A stretch of 7,271 nucleotides of DNA from Ruminococcus sp. (GCA_024697705.1 JAILFF010000297.1:1-7271), one strand, 5' to 3'. Positions 1 to 6,079 are shown, counted from the stretch's first letter. The notes: a model not told the origin generated them from the letters alone. Translations and numbers: made by a program.

Positions 1-788
1 GCCAGAACGCAGCCGAGATATACGTGCTTCAGCTTATCCTTATTGCCGCTCTTGACGAGATAGGCAATTATCGCTCCGACTACAAGTATCGCCTCAAGAC
101 CCTCGCGGAGAATGATCGCGAAGCACGAGGTGAATGTCACCCAGCCGCTCGTCTTGGCAGGAGTTTGTGCGGACGGCGCCTGTTCCGCAGTGGTGTCTGT
201 CTGTGGAGCTTCGGTCTCTATGGTCTGCGATGTGTTTTCCTCTGCGGAAGCACTTTCCTCCCCTGTCGCAGGCGCACCCTTTCGAGTTCCGTCAGCATTG
301 AACGCGCTTTCCCCTGTATCTCCGAGACCGTCAAGGTGATTTGCCTGTATATGGAGTATCTCGCTCAGCTTCACGAACTCGGCAACGACCGTTTCCTCGC
401 CGAGGTCTTTCTTGACTGCTTTTCGAGCCGTTTTGAATTGCAGCTCCGCCTTGCTGACCTCCGAACCCGAGTATCCGTTCACAGCCCTTTCAAAGCCCGA
501 CGTCTCATAGTAGAAATTATAGATGTTGAGCGCGGGAGTATATGCGCCTTCCTTGTCACCCGACTTGTACAGCTTTATGGAAGCCTCGATACAGTCGTCT
601 ATCGCATTTGCCACATCGTTATACGTCCCGGTCGGATTCCCTGCGGCAGCGTATTCCTCCCACGACGGTATAAACCCGGGGGAGCTATCCGCAAAAGCTC
701 TTAATAAATATATTGGTGAAACAGACAGAAGGACGAGCATAAATGCAATTATTATTGCTGTTTTCCTGCTCTTTTTGCCAAAAGACAT
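1..788 (-). CDS. FTR1-family iron permease, N-terminal part (runs off left edge)
   Basis: Reading the minus strand from ATG at 788 gives 262 codons open to the window edge. Residues 5-9 are basic (KKSRK), 10-29 are hydrophobic, and AFA at 31-33 makes a plausible signal-peptidase site. Residues about 35-160 form a helical extracellular domain typical of longer bacterial FTR1 proteins. Residues about 166-213 are a Thr/Glu/Pro/Ala-rich linker. From 215 a membrane helix begins that contains REGLE (228-232), the hallmark FTR1/EfeU iron-binding motif. Family knowledge: FTR1 permeases move iron across the cytoplasmic membrane using REXXE motifs; the second motif and remaining helices would lie outside the window. 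The start is preceded by a G-rich ribosome binding site (GGGGGCGG, about 5 nt upstream). It is divergent from the 1256 gene and has its own promoter and two operators. Family assignment is strong; substrate is inferred from the family. Confidence 0.9.
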   Translation of the reverse strand, partial: MSFGKKSRKTAIIIAFMLVLLSVSPIYLLRAFADSSPGFIPSWEEYAAAGNPTGTYNDVANAIDDCIEASIKLYKSGDKEGAYTPALNIYNFYYETSGFERAVNGYSGSEVSKAELQFKTARKAVKKDLGEETVVAEFVKLSEILHIQANHLDGLGDTGESAFNADGTRKGAPATGEESASAEENTSQTIETEAPQTDTTAEQAPSAQTPAKTSGWVTFTSCFAIILREGLEAILVVGAIIAYLVKSGNKDKLKHVYLGCVL

Positions 789-812
789 TGATCCGCCCCC
801 ATCTTCACAAAT

Positions 813-830
813 AGTTAGATACGTCTAACC
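813..830 (-). promoter_or_regulatory. Operator copy B of FTR1 (GGTTAG-N6-CTAACt)
   Basis: The minus strand reads GGTTAGACGTATCTAACT, a second 18-bp palindrome in the FTR1 leader, 36 bp (centre to centre) downstream of copy A. It carries an intact TTAG-N6-CTAA core. It lies within the transcribed leader about 25 nt before the start codon, so it could act as a roadblock or support cooperative binding with copy A. Confidence 0.75.
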
Positions 831-848
831 TATGCCCAAATAATTCGC

Positions 849-866
849 GGTTATATATCGCTAACC
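849..866 (-). promoter_or_regulatory. Operator copy A of FTR1 (GGTTAG-N6-aTAACC)
   Basis: The minus strand reads GGTTAGCGATATATAACC, matching the 18-bp palindrome shared by all four transcription units except for one base in the right half. It begins 8 nt after the -10 box, over the predicted transcription start, so a bound repressor would block initiation. DtxR-type binding is inferred from the core TTAG-N6-CTAA and the iron-permease target. Confidence 0.75.
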
Positions 867-874
867 GCATATCA

Positions 875-903
875 ATATTATCACAAATAAGAAAACTTGT
901 CAA
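875..903 (-). promoter_or_regulatory. Sigma-70-type promoter of the FTR1 gene
   Basis: On the minus strand TTGACA (903-898) is followed by a 17-nt spacer and TAATAT (880-875). Transcription should start near 868, giving a leader of about 80 nt before ATG 788. The promoter is divergent from the 1048-1076 promoter and directly upstream of two operator palindromes. Confidence 0.85.
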
Positions 904-1019
904 GGGGTTTCACAACCGCCGATGATGTTTTGTAGGTTTGCACATAAAAAATCGGCAATTTCAGTGCATAATTATTTGATATTATTCTGATTGGTTGTTC
1001 AAGTTTAACCGACAGAATG

Positions 1020-1049
1020 AAGTCTTTTTTGAATCATTCAAAAAGGCTT
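1020..1049. repeat. A/T-rich inverted repeat upstream of the 1256-gene promoter
   Basis: AAGTCTTTTTTGAA and TTCAAAAAGGCTT pair across a TCA loop, with one bulged T and one G/T wobble. It sits against and slightly overlaps the -35 box at 1048. It could be a protein site, a weak terminator-like structure, or simply bent A-tract DNA; no function can be assigned. Confidence 0.45.
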
Positions 1050-1076
1050 GACAGGTCATAAAATGTGTGCTATAAT
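1048..1076 (+). promoter_or_regulatory. Consensus sigma-70-type promoter of the 1256 gene
   Basis: TTGACA (1048-1053), a 17-nt spacer, and TATAAT (1071-1076): a perfect vegetative consensus. The predicted start near 1083 coincides with an operator. The leader to ATG 1256 would be about 170 nt, unusually long, and contains a terminator hairpin. Such a strong promoter makes sense only with tight repression or attenuation. Confidence 0.9.
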
Positions 1077-1082
1077 ATTGCC

Positions 1083-1100
1083 GGTAAATTAAAGCTAACC
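1083..1100 (+). promoter_or_regulatory. Operator copy C (degenerate left half)
   Basis: GGTAAATTAAAGCTAACC aligns with the other 18-bp operators; the right half CTAACC is perfect and the left half is GGTaAa. It starts 6 nt after the -10 box, over the predicted transcription start, the same placement as the other copies. Confidence 0.65.
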
Positions 1101-1132
1101 GCATCATATAACTACCATCTGCTTGGATAAGT

Positions 1133-1168
1133 GAGCCGTTCTCACAACCGTAAAACGGCTCTCTTTTT
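1133..1168 (+). terminator. Intrinsic terminator in the leader of the 1256 gene
   Basis: GAGCCGTT (1133-1140) pairs with AACGGCTC (1154-1161) in an 8-bp stem, followed by a short U-rich tract to 1168. It ends about 86 nt after the predicted transcription start and 87 nt before the start codon, with no second promoter visible in between. Two alternative hairpins use the same bases: GTGAG-CCGTT-CTCAC (1131-1145) and CCGT-AAA-ACGG (1148-1158). Either would break the terminator stem. This suggests an attenuator, or the 3' end of a short RNA. It does not match a riboswitch class I recognise. Confidence 0.65.
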
Positions 1169-1255
1169 GCCTTTACGTTACACCGACAAGAGCGGGACGG
1201 CGTGGGAATAAAAGGGCAGTATCGTATGAAACGGAGAATATAAAGAGGTGAGTAC

Positions 1256-1945
1256 ATGAAGCAAAACGAATACGGAAAAAACAGTATATTTGCGTTTCTT
1301 GGGTCTATCGGGGCGGTTTTCTTTATGGTCGGCGACTGCCTGCTTTACTGCAAATCGGGGCTGTCGAACTCGTCCGTCGAGCCGCTTTGGGCTGATATGT
1401 CCGAGCAAAGATTTGTCATATCTGCGGTTCTCGGATTTATCGGAATGAGCCTTATGCTCCCCGCCTGCGTGAGCTTTTACCGCATGACGGCAGAGGTATG
1501 CGGCAAGGTCGTCTGCGTGCTTATCAACATAGGCTTTATCGGCGTGGCTTCGACAGGTTATCTGCATTTCGCGCTGGGCTCGCTCCTTCCAATCAGCTAC
1601 AAGACGGTCATTGACAACGGCGGGAGTCCCGAGCTTGCCGAAAAGCTCTGCTTGCATTGGGCTGAAATAGTCGCTCCGATAAATATGGCGCTTATCGTTT
1701 GCCTTTTCATGATTTACGCGATACACTTCTATGTGACCGTTTCGGGGCGGTCTGGAATGAACAGGCTGACCTGCATTGTAGGTATCATAGGCGCGTTCGC
1801 GATAGGTATGATATGGAAGCTCATCTTCGGCAGCACGGCTGTTGGCGGCGCTTACGGAGCGTTTGAGAGCTTAGGAGAGGGGCTCACATTCCTGACGGTA
1901 CATCTTTACTGGAGAAAGAGGGTCGCGAACGGGCTTTCTCGGTAA
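1256..1945 (+). CDS. Polytopic membrane protein of unknown function (DUF6796-like)
   Basis: 229 aa, start ATG 1256 supported by AAAGAGGTG (1242-1250) with GAGG 7 nt upstream. Five clear hydrophobic helices lie at about 10-31, 53-75, 82-110, 138-160 and 170-190, with a weaker sixth near 203-219. The ends are polar and the C-terminus is basic (YWRKR). A GDCLLY motif (26-31) lies at the end of helix 1, and a short acidic loop (about 118-130) with LHWAE following precedes helix 4. The pattern resembles the Firmicutes DUF6796 family of integral membrane proteins; that name is from memory and not verified. No catalytic motif is visible. The gene is driven by an operator-controlled promoter divergent from FTR1, so a role linked to metal limitation is inferred from context only. 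No terminator follows the stop; a short truncated-looking frame comes 48 nt downstream. Confidence 0.85.
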   Translation: MKQNEYGKNSIFAFLGSIGAVFFMVGDCLLYCKSGLSNSSVEPLWADMSEQRFVISAVLGFIGMSLMLPACVSFYRMTAEVCGKVVCVLINIGFIGVASTGYLHFALGSLLPISYKTVIDNGGSPELAEKLCLHWAEIVAPINMALIVCLFMIYAIHFYVTVSGRSGMNRLTCIVGIIGAFAIGMIWKLIFGSTAVGGAYGAFESLGEGLTFLTVHLYWRKRVANGLSR

Positions 1946-1993
1946 CCAATATATACTTTCTAAAAATGCAATACAAGATAGTGAGGTATGATC

Positions 1994-2068
1994 ATGTCAC
2001 CGAAATATGAGATACTCAAAAAGCCGGTTATCCTCAGCGTACTGCATTATCATTCCGACAGGCAATGA
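1994..2068 (+). pseudogene. Short frame with good ribosome binding site: probable gene remnant or 24-aa peptide
   Basis: GTGAGG (1981-1986) lies 7 nt before ATG 1994 (an in-frame ATG at 1988 is too close to the site). The frame gives 24 residues beginning MSPKYEILKKPVILS and stops at TGA 2066-2068. The start, spacing and codon use look like the beginning of a second gene co-transcribed with the 1256 gene, but no continuation in any plus-strand frame is recognisable after about 2060, where composition becomes A/T-rich. The best reading is a gene whose body has been deleted; a genuine micropeptide is the alternative. The ancestral family is not identifiable from so few residues. Confidence 0.4.
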
Positions 2069-2209
2069 TCTATTTTTATCAAAACACCAAAAATGTTCAG
2101 ACTTTGCCTATCTGTATCAACAAGCTAAGTTGCGGTTAGCTAACCTATACAATTCTTTTGCTTTCGATTTTTTAAAAATCTATATTTCACCGAATTTGGT
2201 CTGAACTCA
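2069..2209. other. Intergenic stretch without a supported gene
   Basis: Between the truncated frame and the ABC operon promoter the DNA is A/T-rich and codes for nothing convincing; the one frame through it (2007-2204) has no ribosome binding site and non-protein-like composition. It contains the 12-bp palindrome at 2134-2145 and a 15-nt A/T palindrome, GATTTTTTAAAAATC, at 2166-2180. Confidence 0.6.
2134..2145. promoter_or_regulatory. Orphan perfect palindrome GGTTAGCTAACC
   Basis: The two operator half-sites GGTTAG and CTAACC abut with no spacer, unlike the N6 spacing of the promoter-proximal copies. Read as overlapping dimer sites, TTGC-N6-CTAA (2130-2143) and TTAG-N6-TATA (2136-2149), each has one good half. 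An additional AGCTAA (2123-2128) faces TTAGCT (2136-2141). It lies about 65 bp upstream of the ABC operon -35 box, with no clear promoter of its own. It may be an auxiliary operator or the relic of a lost promoter. Confidence 0.55.
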
Positions 2210-2238
2210 TTGACAACCTCGGAAGAGAGTGGTAAAAT
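2210..2238 (+). promoter_or_regulatory. Sigma-70-type promoter of the ABC transporter operon
   Basis: TTGACA (2210-2215), a 17-nt spacer, and TAAAAT (2233-2238). Transcription should start near 2245, inside the operator at 2241-2258, giving a leader of about 30 nt. Confidence 0.88.
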
Positions 2239-2240
2239 AA

Positions 2241-2258
2241 GGTTAGATTGAGCTAACC
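2241..2258 (+). promoter_or_regulatory. Operator copy D (perfect arms)
   Basis: GGTTAGATTGAGCTAACC has perfect 6-bp arms separated by 6 bp. It starts 2 nt after the -10 box and covers the predicted transcription start, an arrangement identical to copy E. It is the best match to the shared 18-bp pattern. Confidence 0.8.
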
Positions 2259-2275
2259 ACAAAGGAGTGCAGAAC

Positions 2276-2986
2276 ATGGATACATCAAAATTTCTGGAGA
2301 TATGCGATATACGCAAGTCCTACGGCGAGGGTGATTCGGCGCAGCAGGTGCTGAGAGGCATGAGCTTTACCGTGGCAAAGGGCGAATTCTGCGTGATACT
2401 TGGACCTTCCGGCTCGGGCAAATCCACGCTGCTGAACATCATGGGCGGCATAGACAGCGCGGACAGCGGGTACATCTCCATAAACGGTGACAAGCTGAAA
2501 GATATGGACGAAAGGGCGCTGACCGATTACCGCCGAAAGCACTTGGGATACGTTTTCCAGCTGTACAACCTTATCCCCGACCTTAACGTCAAAGAAAACG
2601 TGGAGGTAGGCGCGTATCTCTCGGATAAGCCCTTGGATATAGACGAACTGCTGAAAACCCTCGGTCTGTACGAACACAGGCACAAGCTGCCCAATCAGCT
2701 TTCGGGCGGTCAGCAGCAGAGAACTTCGATAGGCAGGGCTATCGTCAAGAACCCCGACATACTTCTCTGCGACGAGCCCACGGGCGCGCTCGACTACAAC
2801 ACCTCTAAAGAGATACTGGAGCTTATCGAAAGCGTAAATCAAAAGTACGGCAACACGATAATCATGGTAACACACAACGAAGCGATCCAGAACATGGCAG
2901 ACCACACCGTAAAGCTGCGCGACGGCGTAGTGCGCAAAAACATAATCAACCAAAACAAGATAAAAGCCGCCGAGCTTGACTGGTAA
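2276..2986 (+). CDS. ABC transporter ATP-binding protein, MacB/LolD/FtsE type
   Basis: 236 aa, a normal length for this subfamily. All nucleotide-binding motifs are intact: Walker A GPSGSGKST (43-51), Q-loop glutamine 95 in YVFQLYN, signature LSGGQQQR (142-149), Walker B ILLCDEP (162-168) with catalytic Glu167, D-loop GALD (170-173), and switch His200 in VTH. The combination GPSGSGKST, LSGGQQQR and DEPTGALD is typical of ATPases that pair with FtsX/MacB-fold permeases, here the next gene 19 nt downstream. The start was set at ATG 2276, because AAAGGAG (2261-2267) sits 8 nt upstream and would overlap the alternative GTG at 2267. As a cytoplasmic dimer it should drive conformational changes in the permease rather than classical import. 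Expression is predicted to be controlled by operator D. The substrate cannot be read from the ATPase. Confidence 0.95.
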   Translation: MDTSKFLEICDIRKSYGEGDSAQQVLRGMSFTVAKGEFCVILGPSGSGKSTLLNIMGGIDSADSGYISINGDKLKDMDERALTDYRRKHLGYVFQLYNLIPDLNVKENVEVGAYLSDKPLDIDELLKTLGLYEHRHKLPNQLSGGQQQRTSIGRAIVKNPDILLCDEPTGALDYNTSKEILELIESVNQKYGNTIIMVTHNEAIQNMADHTVKLRDGVVRKNIINQNKIKAAELDW

Positions 2987-3005
2987 CGCGGGGAGGACAG
3001 AGATC

Positions 3006-5885
3006 ATGAGAAATCCTCTTAACGCGAGAATATTAAGGCAGCTTAAAGCCAACGGGAAAATTTACTTAGCCCTTTTCATCATGCTAACAGTGGTGATAGG
3101 CTTCACGTCGGGGCTTTTCGTTGCAAATAACAGCATGGAAGCCGCGGCAAAAAGCTCCTTCACCGATCACAATATCGAAGACGGACACTTTGAGCTTGAG
3201 AACGAGATAGGCGGACTGCGTGACGATATAAGCGCCGCAGGCATCACGCTTTACGACCAGTATTACAAGGACTTTTCCGAAGATAAAGACCGCGACGGCA
3301 CGGAGGACGCTGTCATAAGGGTGTTTACCGTGAGGGACGAAGTGAACCTCGCTTCCCTGCTGGACGGGAGAATGCCGCAAAGCAGCGGCGACATAGTCAT
3401 CGACCGTATGCACGCGGACAATACGGGGATAAAGACGGGCGATACGATAAATGTCGGCGGCAAGGCGCTCACGGTCACGGGGCTTATAGCTTCGTCGGAT
3501 TATTCCACACTCTACAAGAAAAACACCGACACCATGTTCGACGCGATAACCTTCGATATAGGATTTGTGACCGCCGAACAGTTTGCCGCTCTCGAAAGCA
3601 AGACGGTATGGCAGTACGCCTACAAATTCACCGAAACGCCCGAGAAAAACGAAAAGGACGCCGCGGAGGAGCTTGCGGAGAAGATAGCCGTCATCGCTGC
3701 TACGGGTGGCATAACCGACAACAAAGACACGGCAAAGGAGCTTTCAAATATCGCGGACGAAGCGGATATTCTTTCCGCAAAGGGCGATGAATTAAAGGCA
3801 AAAGCCGAGCCTCTTGAAACGGAGGGCGACGAGCTGAAAAAGCGCTCGGAGGAGCTTGAAGCGGAGGGAGAAAACCTCAAAGAACGCGGCACAGCTCTTG
3901 AAGCCGAAGGCAAGGAGCTTGAAGCCGAGAAAGCCGCCCTTGAACAGCAGGGCGCGGAACTGAAAGAAAGAGCCGCGGCAGCCCAGGCACTTATGCAAAA
4001 AGACCCCGTAAAGGCAGCGGCAGAGCTAAAAAAGATACAGAGCGAAAGCGAAGAACTCACCGCGAAGGGCGAAAAGCTCGCAGAAAAGGCGGAAGACTTG
4101 CAGAAACGCGGTGACGAACTCAAAGCCGAAAGCGACAAATTGCAGGCTAAGGGCGACGAGCTCAAAAAAGAGGGAGAAAAGCTCGAAGCACGCGGAGACG
4201 AGCTTCAAAAGGAAAAGGACGAGCTTGAAGCCCGGGGCGACAAGCTTAAAGAACGCCTTAACGCGATAGGCGTTGAGGATATCGAAGCGCTTGATGATAT
4301 AACTACCAACAAGCTGACAGACTTTGTTCCCGAGTATGCAAATCAGGCGATACACTTTGCAACGAACGACTTCGGCAGCGACAAGACCATGTGCGAATAT
4401 CTGCTGATCGTGCTGGTGGTGATACTTGCTTTCATCTTCGGGATAACGGCGAAGAACTCCATCACAAAAGACGCTGCGGTGATAGGCACCCTGCGCGCTT
4501 CGGGCTACACGAGAACGGAGCTGATATTCCACTACACGGCGGCTCCCATACTTGTAACGATAATAGCCGCAGTCGTTGGAAATATCCTCGGGTACACGGT
4601 GCTCAAAAAAGTGGTGGTGAATATGTACTACGCCTCCTATTCCCTCCCGAAGTACGTCACCCTTTACAGCTCCGACGCGCTCATAAAAACAAGCGTTGCC
4701 CCGCTGCTCATAATGTCAGCCGTTACGATATTCTTGACCGCGTACAAAATGCGGCTCTCACCTCTGAAATTCATGCGCCATGACCTGAGCACGTCAAAGA
4801 GGAAAAAGGCGGTACGCCTGCCGAAATGGTCTTTCCTCAACAGGTTCCGCACGAGGGTCTTCCTGCGCAGCATCGGCGATTATCTTGTAATGTTCGTGGG
4901 GCTCACCTTCGTAATGGTGATGATGTGCTTCTGTCTCGGTCTGCCCTCAACGATAAACGGCTTTATTGAGCGTTCGGGAGAGCTTGTAATTGCAGATCAT
5001 CAGACAATGCTTACCTCAGACAAGGACGAGGACGACAACGAGATAACCCCCTCAAACGGCGAAAAATTCCTCATGACCGAGCTTGAATCCGTTTCGGAGA
5101 TCAAGAACGGCGAAGTGATTACTGTTTACGGATATACGCCTGACAGCAGGTACATAAACGAGGGCGAGCTTGAAGGAATCAACGTATGCGTTTCCTTCGA
5201 CTACGCGGACAAATTCCACTTAAAAACAGGCGATACGATAAGCCTTAAAGAGAAGTATTCCTCCGAAGTATACACATTCAACGTCAGCCGCGTGAACGCC
5301 CGCGAGGGAACGCTTGCGGTGTATATGCCGATAGAAACGTTCAAAAACACATTTGACGAAAAGGACACGCTTACGGGCTATTTCTCCGACGAGCCCCTTG
5401 AAGGCACCCCCGAGGACTATATCGCCAAGGTGATAACCGCCGACGACCTCACGGCTATGGCGAGACAGCTTGACCATTCTATCGGCAATTACGCGAAATA
5501 CTTCGCTGTGGTATGCCTTATCATAGCGGCGGCGCTTCTTTATCTGCTCACCAAGCAGATAATCGAGAAAAACTCGGTGTCCATTTCCATGACAAAGGTG
5601 TTGGGCTACTACAACAAGGAGATAAACAGCGTGTACATACGCACGACTACTGTATGCGTGGTGATATTGTCCGTCGTATGCGTTTATCTCGGCACGCTGC
5701 TGGTGGATAAGCTGTGGCGGGCGATAATGACGGAAATGTCGGGCTGGTTCACATTCAGCGTGAATATCTCCGATATGCTTATCTCCGTCGGCGGAACAGT
5801 GATGGTCTACCTGCTTATCTCCCTTGCGGATATGAAGCGCATAAAGAAAGTCCCGATGACCGAAGCTCTCAAAAACGCAGAGTAA
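3006..5885 (+). CDS. FtsX/MacB-fold ABC permease with long duplicated coiled-coil insert
   Basis: 959 aa from ATG 3006, with GGAGG (2992-2996) 9 nt upstream; the frame extends back to a TTG at 2976 but that has no suitable site. Eight membrane helices lie at about 19-41, 466-488, 512-535, 562-583, 626-648, 832-853, 882-902 and 924-943, a 1+3+1+3 layout with two large external domains, i.e. two fused FtsX-like halves. Both external domains carry the same KTGDTI motif (143-148; 740-745), typical of MacB-like core domains. The first also contains a coiled coil (residues about 243-417) of eighteen Leu-containing heptads in two blocks. Family knowledge: these permeases do not form a classical substrate channel but transmit ATP-driven movement outward (MacB, LolCDE, FtsEX). 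Cargo could be a peptide, lipid or antimicrobial, or a cell-wall enzyme could be activated; none can be chosen from sequence. It forms an operon with the ATPase, and a strong terminator follows. Confidence 0.92.
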   Translation: MRNPLNARILRQLKANGKIYLALFIMLTVVIGFTSGLFVANNSMEAAAKSSFTDHNIEDGHFELENEIGGLRDDISAAGITLYDQYYKDFSEDKDRDGTEDAVIRVFTVRDEVNLASLLDGRMPQSSGDIVIDRMHADNTGIKTGDTINVGGKALTVTGLIASSDYSTLYKKNTDTMFDAITFDIGFVTAEQFAALESKTVWQYAYKFTETPEKNEKDAAEELAEKIAVIAATGGITDNKDTAKELSNIADEADILSAKGDELKAKAEPLETEGDELKKRSEELEAEGENLKERGTALEAEGKELEAEKAALEQQGAELKERAAAAQALMQKDPVKAAAELKKIQSESEELTAKGEKLAEKAEDLQKRGDELKAESDKLQAKGDELKKEGEKLEARGDELQKEKDELEARGDKLKERLNAIGVEDIEALDDITTNKLTDFVPEYANQAIHFATNDFGSDKTMCEYLLIVLVVILAFIFGITAKNSITKDAAVIGTLRASGYTRTELIFHYTAAPILVTIIAAVVGNILGYTVLKKVVVNMYYASYSLPKYVTLYSSDALIKTSVAPLLIMSAVTIFLTAYKMRLSPLKFMRHDLSTSKRKKAVRLPKWSFLNRFRTRVFLRSIGDYLVMFVGLTFVMVMMCFCLGLPSTINGFIERSGELVIADHQTMLTSDKDEDDNEITPSNGEKFLMTELESVSEIKNGEVITVYGYTPDSRYINEGELEGINVCVSFDYADKFHLKTGDTISLKEKYSSEVYTFNVSRVNAREGTLAVYMPIETFKNTFDEKDTLTGYFSDEPLEGTPEDYIAKVITADDLTAMARQLDHSIGNYAKYFAVVCLIIAAALLYLLTKQIIEKNSVSISMTKVLGYYNKEINSVYIRTTTVCVVILSVVCVYLGTLLVDKLWRAIMTEMSGWFTFSVNISDMLISVGGTVMVYLLISLADMKRIKKVPMTEALKNAE
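3732..4256 (+). repeat. Internal protein duplication: two 80-aa heptad-repeat arms, 95-residue offset
   Basis: Permease residues 243-322 (3732-3971) and 338-417 (4017-4256) align without gaps at 41 of 80 identities by hand count. Each arm ends in nine 7-residue units of form x-G-x-x-L-x-x. The residue at the glycine position runs G-A-G-S-G-G-G-K-G in both arms, while the leucine is invariant. The 15 residues between the arms (323-337) contain Asp-Pro at 333-334, a likely turn. Codons differ between the copies, so this is an old duplication held at protein level, not a recent DNA tandem repeat. Predicted shape: an antiparallel helical hairpin about 12 nm long projecting from the membrane. Confidence 0.85.
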
Positions 5886-5902
5886 AAACTTCACCAAAAT
5901 AT

Positions 5903-5955
5903 GCCCCCTCAAAGCACGCACGCATATCTGTGTGAGCTTTGAAGGGGCTTTTTTT
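5903..5955 (+). terminator. Intrinsic terminator of the ABC operon
   Basis: GCCCCCTCAAAGC (5903-5915) pairs with GCTTTGAAGGGGC (5936-5948) with one mismatch in 13, followed by seven T (5949-5955). It starts 18 nt after the permease stop, closing the two-gene operon. The DNA from 5956 to 6079 shows no gene or clear motif. Confidence 0.93.
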
Positions 5956-6079
5956 GAACGCTGCCTTTTGTGTGATGACGTATCTTCTCATGTAAAAAAC
6001 TCTCTTCGTATTACAGTTCATGCCAAAAAATGCAACAAGCAAATTATCGAAAAAATATCTTGATTGTTCAATTTGGTTA

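Noticed and set aside
24..828. Plus-strand open frames across the left end (24-704, 112-339, 523-828)
   Set aside because: They are antisense to the FTR1 gene, lack ribosome binding sites, and are rich in Arg/Cys/Ser. The minus-strand frame gives a signal peptide and the REGLE motif.
1083..1255. Known riboswitch in the leader of the 1256 gene
   Set aside because: I could not match it to a riboswitch class I know (fluoride, preQ1, manganese, cobalt/nickel considered); only the terminator and competing hairpins can be supported.
2007..2204. A 65-codon plus-strand frame between the 1256 gene and the ABC operon
   Set aside because: It has no ribosome binding site, begins out of frame inside the better-supported 1994 frame, and spans the A/T palindrome and the orphan operator-like site.
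1946..2266. Insertion sequence or MITE explaining the truncated 1994 frame
   Set aside because: No terminal inverted repeats, flanking target duplication or transposase fragment could be seen.
2267..2275. GTG 2267 as the start of the ATPase (three extra residues)
   Set aside because: The GTG overlaps the AAAGGAG ribosome binding site, whose spacing fits ATG 2276.
2976..3005. TTG 2976 as the start of the permease, overlapping the ATPase gene
   Set aside because: The GGAGG at 2992-2996 lies downstream of it and correctly spaced for ATG 3006, where a typical basic N-terminus and first helix begin.
3780..4253. Tandem DNA repeat or CRISPR-like array with 21-bp period
   Set aside because: The period comes from protein heptads. 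The codons vary between units, there are no identical repeats with unique spacers, and the frame is open throughout.
3620..4532. Long minus-strand frames opposite the coiled coil (Ser/Phe/Leu-rich)
   Set aside because: These are shadows produced by the heptad codon pattern of the permease gene; composition is non-protein-like and they have no start signals.
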